Below the pieces are notes generated by a model. That model saw only the letters and a list, made by a program, of their open reading frames with translations. It was not told the origin of the DNA and searched no databases. Both the position numbers and the translations under genes were made by a program. This document shows positions 44,377-51,508 of a stretch of 51,508 bases of DNA, in pieces (within the stretch, counting starts at the first letter, position 1; each line of letters begins with the position of its first letter). Source of the stretch: JANNRA01 sp031401035 (GTDB taxonomy: Bacteria; Desulfobacterota; Binatia; HRBIN30; CADEER01); contig JANNRA010000149.1 of assembly GCA_031401035.1 (NCBI GenBank), positions 1-51,508 of the forward strand, written 5' to 3'.

Positions 44377-45162
44377 TCGGCGCCGCGCCGCGGAGGCGAC
44401 CAGGCCGGGTAGGTCCGACATGACGCCGTCGACGCCGAGGGCGAGCAGCCGCTCGACCTCGGACGCCTCGTTGATCGTCCACACGTGCACTTCCAGACCC
44501 ACCCGATGCGCCGCGACCACGCTAGCTTCGTTGACGATCACCATGCCTTCGTAGGCGGGCGGCACTTGCAGCGCCTGCCCAGGCGCGGTGTACCCCGCCC
44601 AATCGTCGCGCTGCAGGCGATCGAGGAAGGCGACCACGTCTCCGACGCTCATGCCGGTCGGCAGCCGATCGCCGACGCGGTGGCGGATCGCCCGCATGAT
44701 CTCGTCATGCTCGGCGGCGAGCAGGGTGCGGTCGAGCGCTCCGCCGCTACGCAGCGCGGTCAGCGTCGCCTCGATGATGGGCGGGTCGCCCTGCTTGATT
44801 TCTATGTTCAGGCGGTGGGCGGGAAACGCCGCCACGACCTCCGCCAGGCGCGGTACCCGGACACCCTGCCCGCGATACGGGAACGCCGCGCCGTCGTGGG
44901 TGAAGTGCCATCCGGCATCGAGCGCGGCGACGTCCGCCCAGAGGTGCTCGCGCACCGGGCCGCTGCCGTTCGTGGTGCGATCGAGCTCAGGGTCGTGCAG
45001 GACGACGATCTCGCCGTCGCGCGTTGCGTGCACATCCAGCTCAAGATAGTCGGCGCCGAGGGCGGCCGCGAGCGCAAACGACGCCAGCGTATTCTCGGGC
45101 GCGACGCCACTGGCGCCGCGGTGGCCGAACACGCGCGGCCGCGCCGGCGCGAAGTACGACAC
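44371..45162 (-). CDS. Glycerophosphodiester phosphodiesterase (GDPD)
   Basis: 263 residues from GTG 45162 (TTG 45174, overlapping the upstream stop as TTGA, is possible). HRGASGVAPENTLASF carries the catalytic His/Arg and Glu, YLELDVHATRDGEIVVLHDPELDRTTNG the metal Glu/Asp and second catalytic His, and VHVWTINEASEVERLLALGVDGVMSDLPGL the C-terminal barrel strands. It hydrolyses deacylated phospholipids to glycerol-3-phosphate and an alcohol. No signal peptide, so a cytoplasmic form. It directly follows the second LytM gene. Confidence 0.92.
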   Translation of the reverse strand: MSYFAPARPRVFGHRGASGVAPENTLASFALAAALGADYLELDVHATRDGEIVVLHDPELDRTTNGSGPVREHLWADVAALDAGWHFTHDGAAFPYRGQGVRVPRLAEVVAAFPAHRLNIEIKQGDPPIIEATLTALRSGGALDRTLLAAEHDEIMRAIRHRVGDRLPTGMSVGDVVAFLDRLQRDDWAGYTAPGQALQVPPAYEGMVIVNEASVVAAHRVGLEVHVWTINEASEVERLLALGVDGVMSDLPGLVASAARRRR

Positions 45163-45170
45163 CGCGGGGC

Positions 45171-46520
45171 TCAAAACGTCAGCGTGATCGGTCCGACGCT
45201 GGCCATTTGTGCCAACGGCGGGAGGCCGATCTCGGGCGCCGTCGGCGCCGCCGGCGAGCTCTGTGGCAGGGCGCGCAGCCGCGCTGTCATCGTCCAACGC
45301 AGACGGCCGAAGGTCGTCTCGTCGACCGCACCGAGCTGTGGCGGGTACTCGATCGCCAGAGGATCGACGTACTCCCCGTCCTGGAAGATCGCAAAGTGCA
45401 GGTGCGGTCCGGTGGCGAGGCCGGTCTGGCCGACCCAGCCCACCAGTTGGCCGCGTTTCACCTCGGCACCGACGGCCAGTTCCGGCGCGATGCGCTGCAG
45501 GTGCGAATAGGTGGAGACGAAGCCGGTGCCGTGGTCGAGTTCGAGGTGATTTCCGAAGCCGCTCTGCACGCCATTGAAGCGCACCGCGGCCGGCCCGATG
45601 GCGCGCACCGGCGTGCCCGCCGGGGCGGCGAAATCGACGCCCAAGTGCGGGCGACTCTGGTGCAGAATCGGGTGCAGGCGGGCGTCGGAGAAGGCCGACG
45701 TGATGCGGGTGAACTCGAGCGGAAACCGCAACGGCGCGCCATCGAGCGGGTGCCCCTCGGCATCGACGTAGGTCGGAGCGGCCCCGTCCGCTTCGTACAG
45801 GTACGCGGCGGCGCTGTCGGTGCGGCCCTCGTACTCGACCGCCAAGACGCGGCCCGCCGCCAGTGGCCGGCCGTCGAGTCGGGTGCGCTGTTCCCACAAG
45901 ATGCGGACGCGGTCGCCGCGATGTACGTCCTCTTGGAAGTCGAGACGCCAGCTGAGCAGATCGACCACCTGTGACACCACTGCATCGGGGATGCCGGCCT
46001 GCATCGCCGCGTCCTTGATGTTGCGGCCGACCGTCGCGCGCGCGCCGACGGTGCGCAGGCGCACCTCGACCGGCTCGCGGCGCAGCGCGATACGGCCAGG
46101 GGCGGTGCGTTCAGCGATCAGGCGGACCTCGCCGGCGAGATCGTAGCGCAACGCGAGGACCCGCCCGGAGGCGTCGAGGTCGACGTTGAGCATCCAGCCG
46201 ACGCTGAGACGGTCGAGATCGACGATCGGCCGCGCCGCGCGCTGCCAGCGGGCGATCTCGTCGCGCGGCACAGCGGCGTCGGCGAGCACGTCGGCAAACG
46301 TGTCGGTGGGGGTGATGCGGTGCTCCAGGCGCCGCGCGACGACCGCCACGCCATCGAGGGGCATGCCGTGGGTCCGTGCCGCAGTGGGTAGCGGTGCGCC
46401 GACGAGCCAGATGCTCGCGAGCATCGACAGCCAGCGCGATGGTGCCCCGCGCGCCGCACCACCAACACCAACGGCCGGGACGCTGTGCGGTCTCCCGCAC
46501 CCCTGCAGCCAATGAAACAT
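45171..46520 (-). CDS. M23/LytM family metallopeptidase with LysM/OapA-like N-terminus
   Basis: About 449 residues. ATG 46520 (GTG 46523 is directly upstream) has no Shine-Dalgarno; a promoter candidate puts the transcript start only about 8 bases before it. A weak hydrophobic stretch (MLASIWLVGAPLPTAA) near residues 33-48 may be the secretion signal, so a start near 46424 is possible. An OapA-like region (LEHRITPTDTFADVLADAAV) precedes the LytM domain with HLGVDFAAPAGTPV, YSHLQRIA and GPHLHFAIF, all zinc ligands present. It would cut peptidoglycan cross-links. Divergent from mltG, so envelope remodelling genes sit back to back. Confidence 0.88.
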   Translation of the reverse strand: MFHWLQGCGRPHSVPAVGVGGAARGAPSRWLSMLASIWLVGAPLPTAARTHGMPLDGVAVVARRLEHRITPTDTFADVLADAAVPRDEIARWQRAARPIVDLDRLSVGWMLNVDLDASGRVLALRYDLAGEVRLIAERTAPGRIALRREPVEVRLRTVGARATVGRNIKDAAMQAGIPDAVVSQVVDLLSWRLDFQEDVHRGDRVRILWEQRTRLDGRPLAAGRVLAVEYEGRTDSAAAYLYEADGAAPTYVDAEGHPLDGAPLRFPLEFTRITSAFSDARLHPILHQSRPHLGVDFAAPAGTPVRAIGPAAVRFNGVQSGFGNHLELDHGTGFVSTYSHLQRIAPELAVGAEVKRGQLVGWVGQTGLATGPHLHFAIFQDGEYVDPLAIEYPPQLGAVDETTFGRLRWTMTARLRALPQSSPAAPTAPEIGLPPLAQMASVGPITLTF

Positions 46521-46534
46521 CACGTGTGTGGCGG

Positions 46535-46563
46535 ACCCTGCCAGAGGGTAGCGACGGGGTCAA
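46535..46563 (-). promoter_or_regulatory. Predicted promoter for the second LytM gene
   Basis: Minus-strand TTGACC (46563-46558) is followed after 17 bases by CAGGGT (46540-46535), a poor -10, then CCGCCACA. On the forward strand TTGCCG (46569-46574) and TAGCGT (46592-46597), 17 bases apart, could serve mltG. Confidence 0.35.
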
Positions 46564-46619
46564 GAAAATTGCCGACCGCGAGAGGCCTTGGTAGCGTACG
46601 CTGCGATGCGGAGGGAGCG

Positions 46620-47627
46620 ATGATGCGGCGCGCCGGGCGCCTGGCGGGGGCCTGTCTGCTGTTGGTCCTGCTGGGCGCTGGTGCCGGCGCCTGGTGGGCA
46701 TGGCGCGCGTTGCACGCGCCGGCGCAGGGTGGCGCGCCGGGACTGGTGGTGTTTGTGCCGCCGGGCGAGCCGTTTCGCGCCGTTGCCGCGCGCCTGGCGA
46801 CCGCCGGGGTGCTACGCCATCCGCTCCTGCTGCGCACCTACGCGCGCCTCACCGGGCTCGACCGTACGGTGCGTAGCGGTGAGTTCCGCTTCGATCGAGC
46901 GCTGACGCCGGTCGAGGTACTGGCGGTCCTGCAGGGGCCGGCCGACAGTGGCCCGTCGGTGACGATCCCCGAGGGATTCACCAGGGGGCAGATTGCCGCC
47001 CTGCTCGAGGAGCGCGGCTACGGGGGCCGCGACCTGTTTCTGCATGTGATGGAGGATCCGGCGCTGCTGTTGGAGTTCGCGCTGCCGGCCAGTGGCGTCG
47101 AGGGATTCCTGTTCCCCGACACCTACGCCTGCGAACTGACGACGCCACCGGCGGACATCGTGCGCATGCTGCTGACCCGCTATCGGCAGCAGACCGCCGA
47201 TCTTGCGGCGCGCCGCGCCGCCGCCGGGTTGAGTGAACTCGAGATGGTCACGTTGGCTTCGGTCATCGAGAAGGAAACCGGGCAGGCGGTGGAGCGGCCG
47301 CTCATCTCCGGTGTCTTCCACAATCGCCTGCGCCTGGGCATGCCGCTGCAGTCGGACCCCACCGTGCTGTACGGGCGCCCGCCGGGTCCGGGTCCGATCA
47401 CGCGCGCCGACCTTGCCGATCCCAACCCGTACAATACCTACGTCCACCGCGGTCTCCCGCGCGGCCCGATCGCCAACCCGGGCCGCGCCGCGATCGAGGC
47501 GGCGCTGGCGCCGACGCTGACCGAGGCGTTGTACTTCGTCGCGCGCAACGATGGCTCGCACGCGTTCTCGGAGACACTCGAGGCGCACAACCGGGCGGTA
47601 CGGCGCTACCAGCCGAATCGCGACTGA
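46620..47627 (+). CDS. mltG: Endolytic murein transglycosylase MltG
   Basis: 335 residues. The N-terminal membrane helix (LAGACLLLVLLGAGAGAWWAW) precedes a LysM-like domain (VFVPPGEPFRAVAARLATAGVL) and the YceG catalytic domain: TIPEGFTRGQIAALL, GVEGFLFPDTY, the active-site Glu in TLASVIEKET, VFHNRLRLGMPLQSDPTVLYG and NPYNTYVHRGLPRGPIANPG. It cuts nascent glycan strands and sets their length. GGAGG stands upstream of ATG 46620. Confidence 0.95.
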   Translation: MMRRAGRLAGACLLLVLLGAGAGAWWAWRALHAPAQGGAPGLVVFVPPGEPFRAVAARLATAGVLRHPLLLRTYARLTGLDRTVRSGEFRFDRALTPVEVLAVLQGPADSGPSVTIPEGFTRGQIAALLEERGYGGRDLFLHVMEDPALLLEFALPASGVEGFLFPDTYACELTTPPADIVRMLLTRYRQQTADLAARRAAAGLSELEMVTLASVIEKETGQAVERPLISGVFHNRLRLGMPLQSDPTVLYGRPPGPGPITRADLADPNPYNTYVHRGLPRGPIANPGRAAIEAALAPTLTEALYFVARNDGSHAFSETLEAHNRAVRRYQPNRD

Positions 47628-47646
47628 CCCGGCTCCGGCGCGCCGC

Positions 47647-49596
47647 CTACGGCTGTCGTTCGAGCCGCTCGAGCTTGCTGTACAAGGCGTCGACGTCTTG
47701 CTTCAGCTGCGCGTACTGACTGTACACCTGCTGCGGACTGTCGTGAGTCTGGTAGAAACTCGGCGTGTTGATCACCGCCGACACCGCGGCGAGGGCGTCC
47801 TCTTTTTCGGTGATCTCCTGCTCCAGGCGCGCGACGTCCCGCACCCGCTTCGCCACCACGCGGGCGTCAGCCTTCGCCGCGCTGCGCTGGGCGGTGGGGG
47901 CAGGTGCCGACGCGGGCGGCGCGGCCGCGACGATGGCGGGCGCGAGCGCGCCGCGCACGGCGATCGGCGGCGGCAGGGCCCCGCTGGCTTCGGCGGCCTT
48001 GCGCGCGAGGTAGTCTTCGTAGTTGCCGAGATAGCGCGTCGCGTGCCCGGCGCCGATCTCGACAATCTCCTCGGGGAGATGGTCGAGGACGTAGCGGTCG
48101 TGCGCCACCAGCACCAGCGTTCCGGTGTACCGCTGCAAGGCTTCGAGCAAAACCTGCTTGGCGGCCATGTCGAGGTGGTTGGTCGGCTCGTCGAGTAACA
48201 GGCAGTTGGGCGGCTCGAGCAGCAGCATCGCCAGGGCCAGGCGGTTGCGCTCGCCGCCGCTCAGTACCTTGACCTTCTTGTCGACGGCGTCGCCGCTGAA
48301 CAGGAACATGCCGAGCAGCCCGCGCACCTGTGGCACCAGGTCGAACGGCGCATTGGCGGTGGCGATCTGCAGCACCGTGCGCTCGGGGTCGAGCACGCGC
48401 GCCTGATCCTGCGCGAAGTAGCCTACACGCACGTTGTGACCGACATGCCGGGTCCCGTCGCTGAGCGGTTCGACCCCGGCGAGCAACTTGATGAGGGTCG
48501 ACTTTCCGGCCCCGTTTGGGCCGACCAGCGCGACCTTGCGGCCGCGTTCGATGACCAGCGTCAGGTCCTCGTACACCGCGATCGCGTCGTAGCGCTTGGC
48601 AGCGCGCTCGAGGCGCAGCACTTCGCGCCCACTTCGTTCGCCCGGCGGGAAGCGGAAATGGATGGCGGCGGTGCCGCCCTCGGGTGGCGGTAAGCGGTCG
48701 AGCTTTTCGAGAAATTTGATGCGGCTCTGCACCAATGCTGCCTTCGATGCCTGGTAGCGGAATCGGCTGATGAACGCCTCGAGTCGCTCGATCTCTTCCT
48801 GCTGGGCACGATAGGCCGCGACCTCCTGTTCGCGCAGGGCCTGGCGCGTCTCAAGGTAGCGACTGTAAGGCGCCGGGTAGTCCGTCAGGCGACCACCGGA
48901 CACCTCGGTGATGCGGGTGACCGTCACGTCGAGGAAGTAGCGGTCGTGGGCGACGAGGATAACCGTGTGCGGATAATCGACGAGGAACCCTTCCAGCCAG
49001 TTGCGCGCTTCCAGATCCAGGTGGTTGGTCGGTTCGTCGAGCAGCAGCACGTCGGGACGGCGCAACAACAGGCGGGCGAGGGCGAGGCGCATCTGCCAGC
49101 CGCCGGAAAACTCACTGGCGTCGCGCGTGAAGTCGCGCGTCGTGAATCCGAGGCCGAGCAAGACTCGCTCGGTCTGACTCTCGCAATCGTAGCTCCCCTC
49201 GACGTCCCACCGCGTGCGCGCCTCACTGTACGTTGCGAGCAGCTGATCGTGTTCGGGGTGGTCGGCGGGCGTGTGCGCCAGCGCCTCTTCCAGCTCTCGG
49301 CAGTGGCGTTCGAGGGCGAAAACGGTGGCGAAGGCGTCGAGCGCCTCCGCCAGCACCGTGCGCCCGCCGGCGGTGAGGCCGTCCTGCGGCAGGTACCCCA
49401 CCGTCCAGCCGCGTGGCAGGCTGATGACACCGTCGTCGGGTTCCTCGATCCCGGCGACCATCCGTAGCAACGTCGACTTCCCGGACCCGTTGGCGCCGAC
49501 GAGTGCCACCCGTTCGCGATTGGTGACCGTCCAGCTGGCGCGGTCGAAGACGGCCTGGCGGCCGAAACGGCGGCAGAGGTTGGTGATGCTGAGCAC
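47647..49596 (-). CDS. ABC-F family ATPase (Uup/YheS-like)
   Basis: 649 residues from GTG 49596. Two nucleotide-binding domains without membrane segments: Walker A GANGSGKSTLL and GPNGAGKSTLI, signatures FSGGWQMRLALA and LSGGERNRLALA, Walker B LLLDEPTNHLDLE and LLLDEPTNHLDM. The inter-domain linker (PtIM) is a charged helix pair. After the second domain there is a Pro/Ala linker and a coiled coil (DVARLEQEITEKEDALAAV and YAQLKQDVDALYSKLERLE), as in Uup or YheS. ABC-F proteins act on the ribosome, not in transport. Confidence 0.93.
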   Translation of the reverse strand: MLSITNLCRRFGRQAVFDRASWTVTNRERVALVGANGSGKSTLLRMVAGIEEPDDGVISLPRGWTVGYLPQDGLTAGGRTVLAEALDAFATVFALERHCRELEEALAHTPADHPEHDQLLATYSEARTRWDVEGSYDCESQTERVLLGLGFTTRDFTRDASEFSGGWQMRLALARLLLRRPDVLLLDEPTNHLDLEARNWLEGFLVDYPHTVILVAHDRYFLDVTVTRITEVSGGRLTDYPAPYSRYLETRQALREQEVAAYRAQQEEIERLEAFISRFRYQASKAALVQSRIKFLEKLDRLPPPEGGTAAIHFRFPPGERSGREVLRLERAAKRYDAIAVYEDLTLVIERGRKVALVGPNGAGKSTLIKLLAGVEPLSDGTRHVGHNVRVGYFAQDQARVLDPERTVLQIATANAPFDLVPQVRGLLGMFLFSGDAVDKKVKVLSGGERNRLALAMLLLEPPNCLLLDEPTNHLDMAAKQVLLEALQRYTGTLVLVAHDRYVLDHLPEEIVEIGAGHATRYLGNYEDYLARKAAEASGALPPPIAVRGALAPAIVAAAPPASAPAPTAQRSAAKADARVVAKRVRDVARLEQEITEKEDALAAVSAVINTPSFYQTHDSPQQVYSQYAQLKQDVDALYSKLERLERQP

Positions 49597-49697
49597 AACC
49601 CCGGCGCATACCGCCGGGTCAGCGGGCAGGCAAGGTGCCCTTGGCGCGCTTGCACTCTCGCCCCGCCTCTTCTACTGCGCACCACGGAGCCGCGTGC

Positions 49698-50081
49698 GTG
49701 CCGACCTTGTTGCGAATCGCCGCGATCTATTCCCTCGCCTGTGCCGTTGGGTTGGCCTGCGCCGACCTGTGGCCGGTCGTCGGCCCGGCACCTGGTCCGG
49801 AAGTGCGTTCGCTGGCCCTGGCGTTGGCTATCGCCAACCTCGCCTACGCGCTTCTGCTCTGGCCGGCGGCGCGGCGGCCAGCCGAGCATCGTGCGGTGCT
49901 GTACGTGGCGCTGACCGTCTTCGGACTGCGCGCGGTCCTCGGCACCTGGGAGGTTCTCTACACGCTCGAGGGCGGGCCAGCCGTGGTCCGCCTGTTCGAT
50001 ATGGTAGCGAGCCTGGCGCTCTTCGTCGGCATCTTGAACGGACTGCCCAGCGTCCTCGCTGCGCCGACGGCCAAGCGGTGA
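49698..50081 (+). CDS. Small four-helix membrane protein (127 aa)
   Basis: GTG 49698 with GGAG about eight bases upstream. Four hydrophobic segments are visible: LRIAAIYSLACAVGLACADLW, LALALAIANLAYALLLW, LYVALTVFGLRAVLGTWEVLY and LFDMVASLALFVGILNGL. It is divergent from the ABC-F gene and convergent with erpA. No family is recognised. Confidence 0.62.
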   Translation: MPTLLRIAAIYSLACAVGLACADLWPVVGPAPGPEVRSLALALAIANLAYALLLWPAARRPAEHRAVLYVALTVFGLRAVLGTWEVLYTLEGGPAVVRLFDMVASLALFVGILNGLPSVLAAPTAKR

Positions 50082-50087
50082 AACGGC

Positions 50088-50453
50088 TCAGCTGGCGAAC
50101 GACGACCCGCAGCCGCACGTGCGCGAGGCGTTCGGGTTGAGGAATTTGAACCCGGCGCCGTTCAACCCGGTTACGTAATCGAGCGTGACCCCCTGGAGAT
50201 GGGGCTGGCTCGTCGGGTCGACGAACAGCGTGACGCCGTTCTGTTGGAACACGGTGTCATCTGCCGCCGGGTGCTCCTCGAACGCCAGGTGGTACTGGAA
50301 GCCCGAGCAGCCGCCGCCAACGACGCCGACCCGCAGGCCGAAGCCGCGCGCCCCCTCCTTGGCCATCGTAGCCTGTACCATTTCGGCTGCCTTCGGGGTC
50401 AGCGAGACGATGTCTTCGGCCAAGGCGGTGGTGGGGACGATTTCCAGAGACAT
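50088..50453 (-). CDS. erpA: Iron-sulfur cluster insertion protein ErpA
   Basis: 121 residues. A-type carrier motifs LRVGVVGGGCSGFQYHLAF and SRTCGCGSSF give the three cluster cysteines in the C-x(~60-66)-C-G-C arrangement. It delivers Fe-S clusters to apo-targets. ATG 50453 follows GAGGAG. Only about 20-60 bases of native upstream sequence remain before the composition changes abruptly, so its promoter is probably missing from this window. Confidence 0.93.
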   Translation of the reverse strand: MSLEIVPTTALAEDIVSLTPKAAEMVQATMAKEGARGFGLRVGVVGGGCSGFQYHLAFEEHPAADDTVFQQNGVTLFVDPTSQPHLQGVTLDYVTGLNGAGFKFLNPNASRTCGCGSSFAS

Positions 50454-50474
50454 ATCGGGCTCCTCGGTGCGGCG

Positions 50475-50515
50475 ACGGTGAACAATTCCTTCCAACTGCC
50501 GTCTCACAGCATACC
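50475..50515. other. Junction between the GC-rich contig and foreign AT-richer sequence
   Basis: To the left lies the erpA ribosome-binding region; to the right composition falls to about 40% GC within a few dozen bases. The foreign ORF's recognisable sequence ends at GKRATSDQQLLV (codon at about 50,512-50,514) and then runs out of frame through erpA. The change point is precise to about 40 bases. Confidence 0.85.
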
Positions 50516-51508
50516 AGTAACTGCTGATCGCTGGTGGCTCTTTTGCCATCTTCTTCATTCCATATTTCTTTGGTGCAAAGGCAGCCAAGCGTTGGCGTTA
50601 GCGGATAGTAAGGTTGCCCCTGGTAGTAAGCAGGGTTGATGGTGGTGCCATGGGCAATGATTTCTGTACGGCCTGCTTTGCCTGCATAATAGGATTCATA
50701 GAATGCTGTATAATTTTTCCACTGTGTTGGCAATAATTTTTTGTACCAGCTTTCTGTCCAGACCGTATCGGCAATGCTGGAGTCGTTCATAAAATGCTGG
50801 ATGCTGGTTTCAGCAGGCATGGTGAGTTGTATGTTGGGTGTGGGGCCAATAAAATTACTTTTGCTTACGGCAAATCCAAACATCCTGAAAATACCCTGTG
50901 GTGTATTTCCATTGCTGATATAGCCCGGCAGGTTGCTGATGCTTCTTGCCAGTTGCGGTACATAAAAAAAATCCGTGTACAACCCTTTTACAAAATTGCC
51001 TGCACTGTCCCTTACAATGGCAAGCCCGGGATAGTTCCTGTTTTTTCTTTGAAAGCTGTACACCACCACTGCATTTTTAAAAAAAGATTGCTGGAGCATA
51101 TCTTTTGCCGGGGGCAATATAGTTTTAACTGTATAGTTAGCCAAGCGGTAACAGAGGGTTTTTAAAATAATACTTTCCTTGTTAATTGAAAGGCGCTTTG
51201 TTGCTTTGATTTTTAATTCGGGTAAGCTTACAGGCAGGGCTGCTGCAAGGTATTCTGCACACATTGCAAATACTTTTTCACTTATGGCTAAGTTCAGCAA
51301 TGTTTTTATTTCTTTTGAAAACTCAGTGGGATAATTACTAAAAACCATTTCAAGTAAGGATCGCTGAAAATCATCGCTTCTTTTTTCAATCCCGGCAAAT
51401 GCTTCATGTACCCGGCTATCAATCCACGGAGATTTGTAATGAATCAGTTTGATGGCATTGAATGCATCCATCCAGTTTTCTTCAGTGCTACCTGCCTGTC
51501 CGGCAGGC
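50512..51508 (-). CDS. Partial Bacteroidota-like hypothetical protein (likely contaminant/chimera)
   Basis: The minus-strand frame is open from the right edge (so the true N-terminus is outside) through about 330 residues to the junction. Its Lys/Asn/Ile/Tyr-rich composition, AAA/TTT codons and low GC are wholly unlike the rest. The segment EIIAHGTTI followed about 20 residues later by TPTLGCLCTKEIW resembles an L,D-transpeptidase-like His...Cys pair, then SDQQLLV. I infer a Chitinophagaceae-type secreted protein. No stop codon is present: the C-terminus is cut by the join. It should not be annotated as part of this organism. Confidence 0.6.
51491..51507. repeat. Inverted repeat at the contig end
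   Basis: CCTGCC (51491-51496) pairs with GGCAGG (51502-51507) around TGTCC. Repeats of this form are a frequent place for assemblies to break. Confidence 0.5.

Noticed and set aside
50515..51508. AT-rich tail as a genomic island acquired by transfer
   Set aside because: No integrase, tRNA, direct repeat or complete gene; the ORF is simply cut at the join, so chimera is simpler.

Overview
This is a GC-rich (roughly 70%), densely coded stretch of a Gram-negative bacterial chromosome. No intergenic gap exceeds about 280 bases. I see no tRNA, rRNA, CRISPR array, insertion sequence or prophage. The Gram-negative assignment rests on an outer-membrane beta-barrel candidate of the DUF1302 type, MlaA and MlaC homologues, a periplasmic ComEA-like protein, ErpA, MltG and two LytM-type peptidases. 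Extreme GC, SDR, MaoC and SCP-x-type thiolase lipid genes, hydantoinase A/B genes and Thr-Pro-rich secreted proteins resemble uncultivated former-Deltaproteobacteria lineages, and Candidatus Binatota is my best guess. That placement is inference from gene content only.

Layout. 1-3.7 kb: the end of a Cys-rich secreted protein, an SDR, then an operon of a UbiA-type decaprenyl-phosphate phosphoribosyltransferase homologue, a cupin and a nucleotide-sugar reductase. 3.7-8.6 kb: DUF1302-type outer-membrane protein, ComEC, and a divergent ComEA-like helix-hairpin-helix protein with an AT-rich palindromic intergenic region. 8.8-14.4 kb: thiolase, a long hairpin repeat, a DUF35 zinc-ribbon protein, HyuB and HyuA, probably one catabolic module. 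14.5-21.1 kb: a diiron ferritin-like protein, MlaC and MlaA (convergent), a phosphodiesterase-TPR lipoprotein and a large membrane protein. 21.1-26.7 kb: LMW phosphatase, SDR, a tandem pair of paralogous six-cysteine secreted proteins (the second with a Thr-Pro linker), a tiny membrane protein, a thrombospondin-type-3-repeat protein and two small ORFs.

26.7-38.8 kb: RpoD, inositol-3-phosphate synthase, a LytM peptidase overlapping an unknown 383-aa gene, an MBL hydrolase, the 180-kDa-type NAD-glutamate dehydrogenase (with an unexpected Gln where the active-site Lys should be) and a GNAT protein. 38.9-50.45 kb: RlmD/TrmA-type RNA methyltransferase, several small conserved-looking proteins, a MaoC-type dehydratase, CysQ/IMPase, GDPD, a second LytM peptidase divergent from MltG, an ABC-F ATPase, a small four-helix membrane protein and ErpA.

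The last kilobase (about 50,515-51,508) is different: about 40% GC, Bacteroidota-like codon use and protein sequence, and an ORF that loses its reading context abruptly just upstream of erpA. It is best read as an assembly chimera or contaminant joined to the contig, not as part of this genome. Functionally the rest combines envelope biogenesis and lipid trafficking (Mla, LytM, MltG, GDPD, polyprenyl-phosphoribose, inositol), acyl-CoA and carboxylase-type catabolism, DNA uptake, and core housekeeping.
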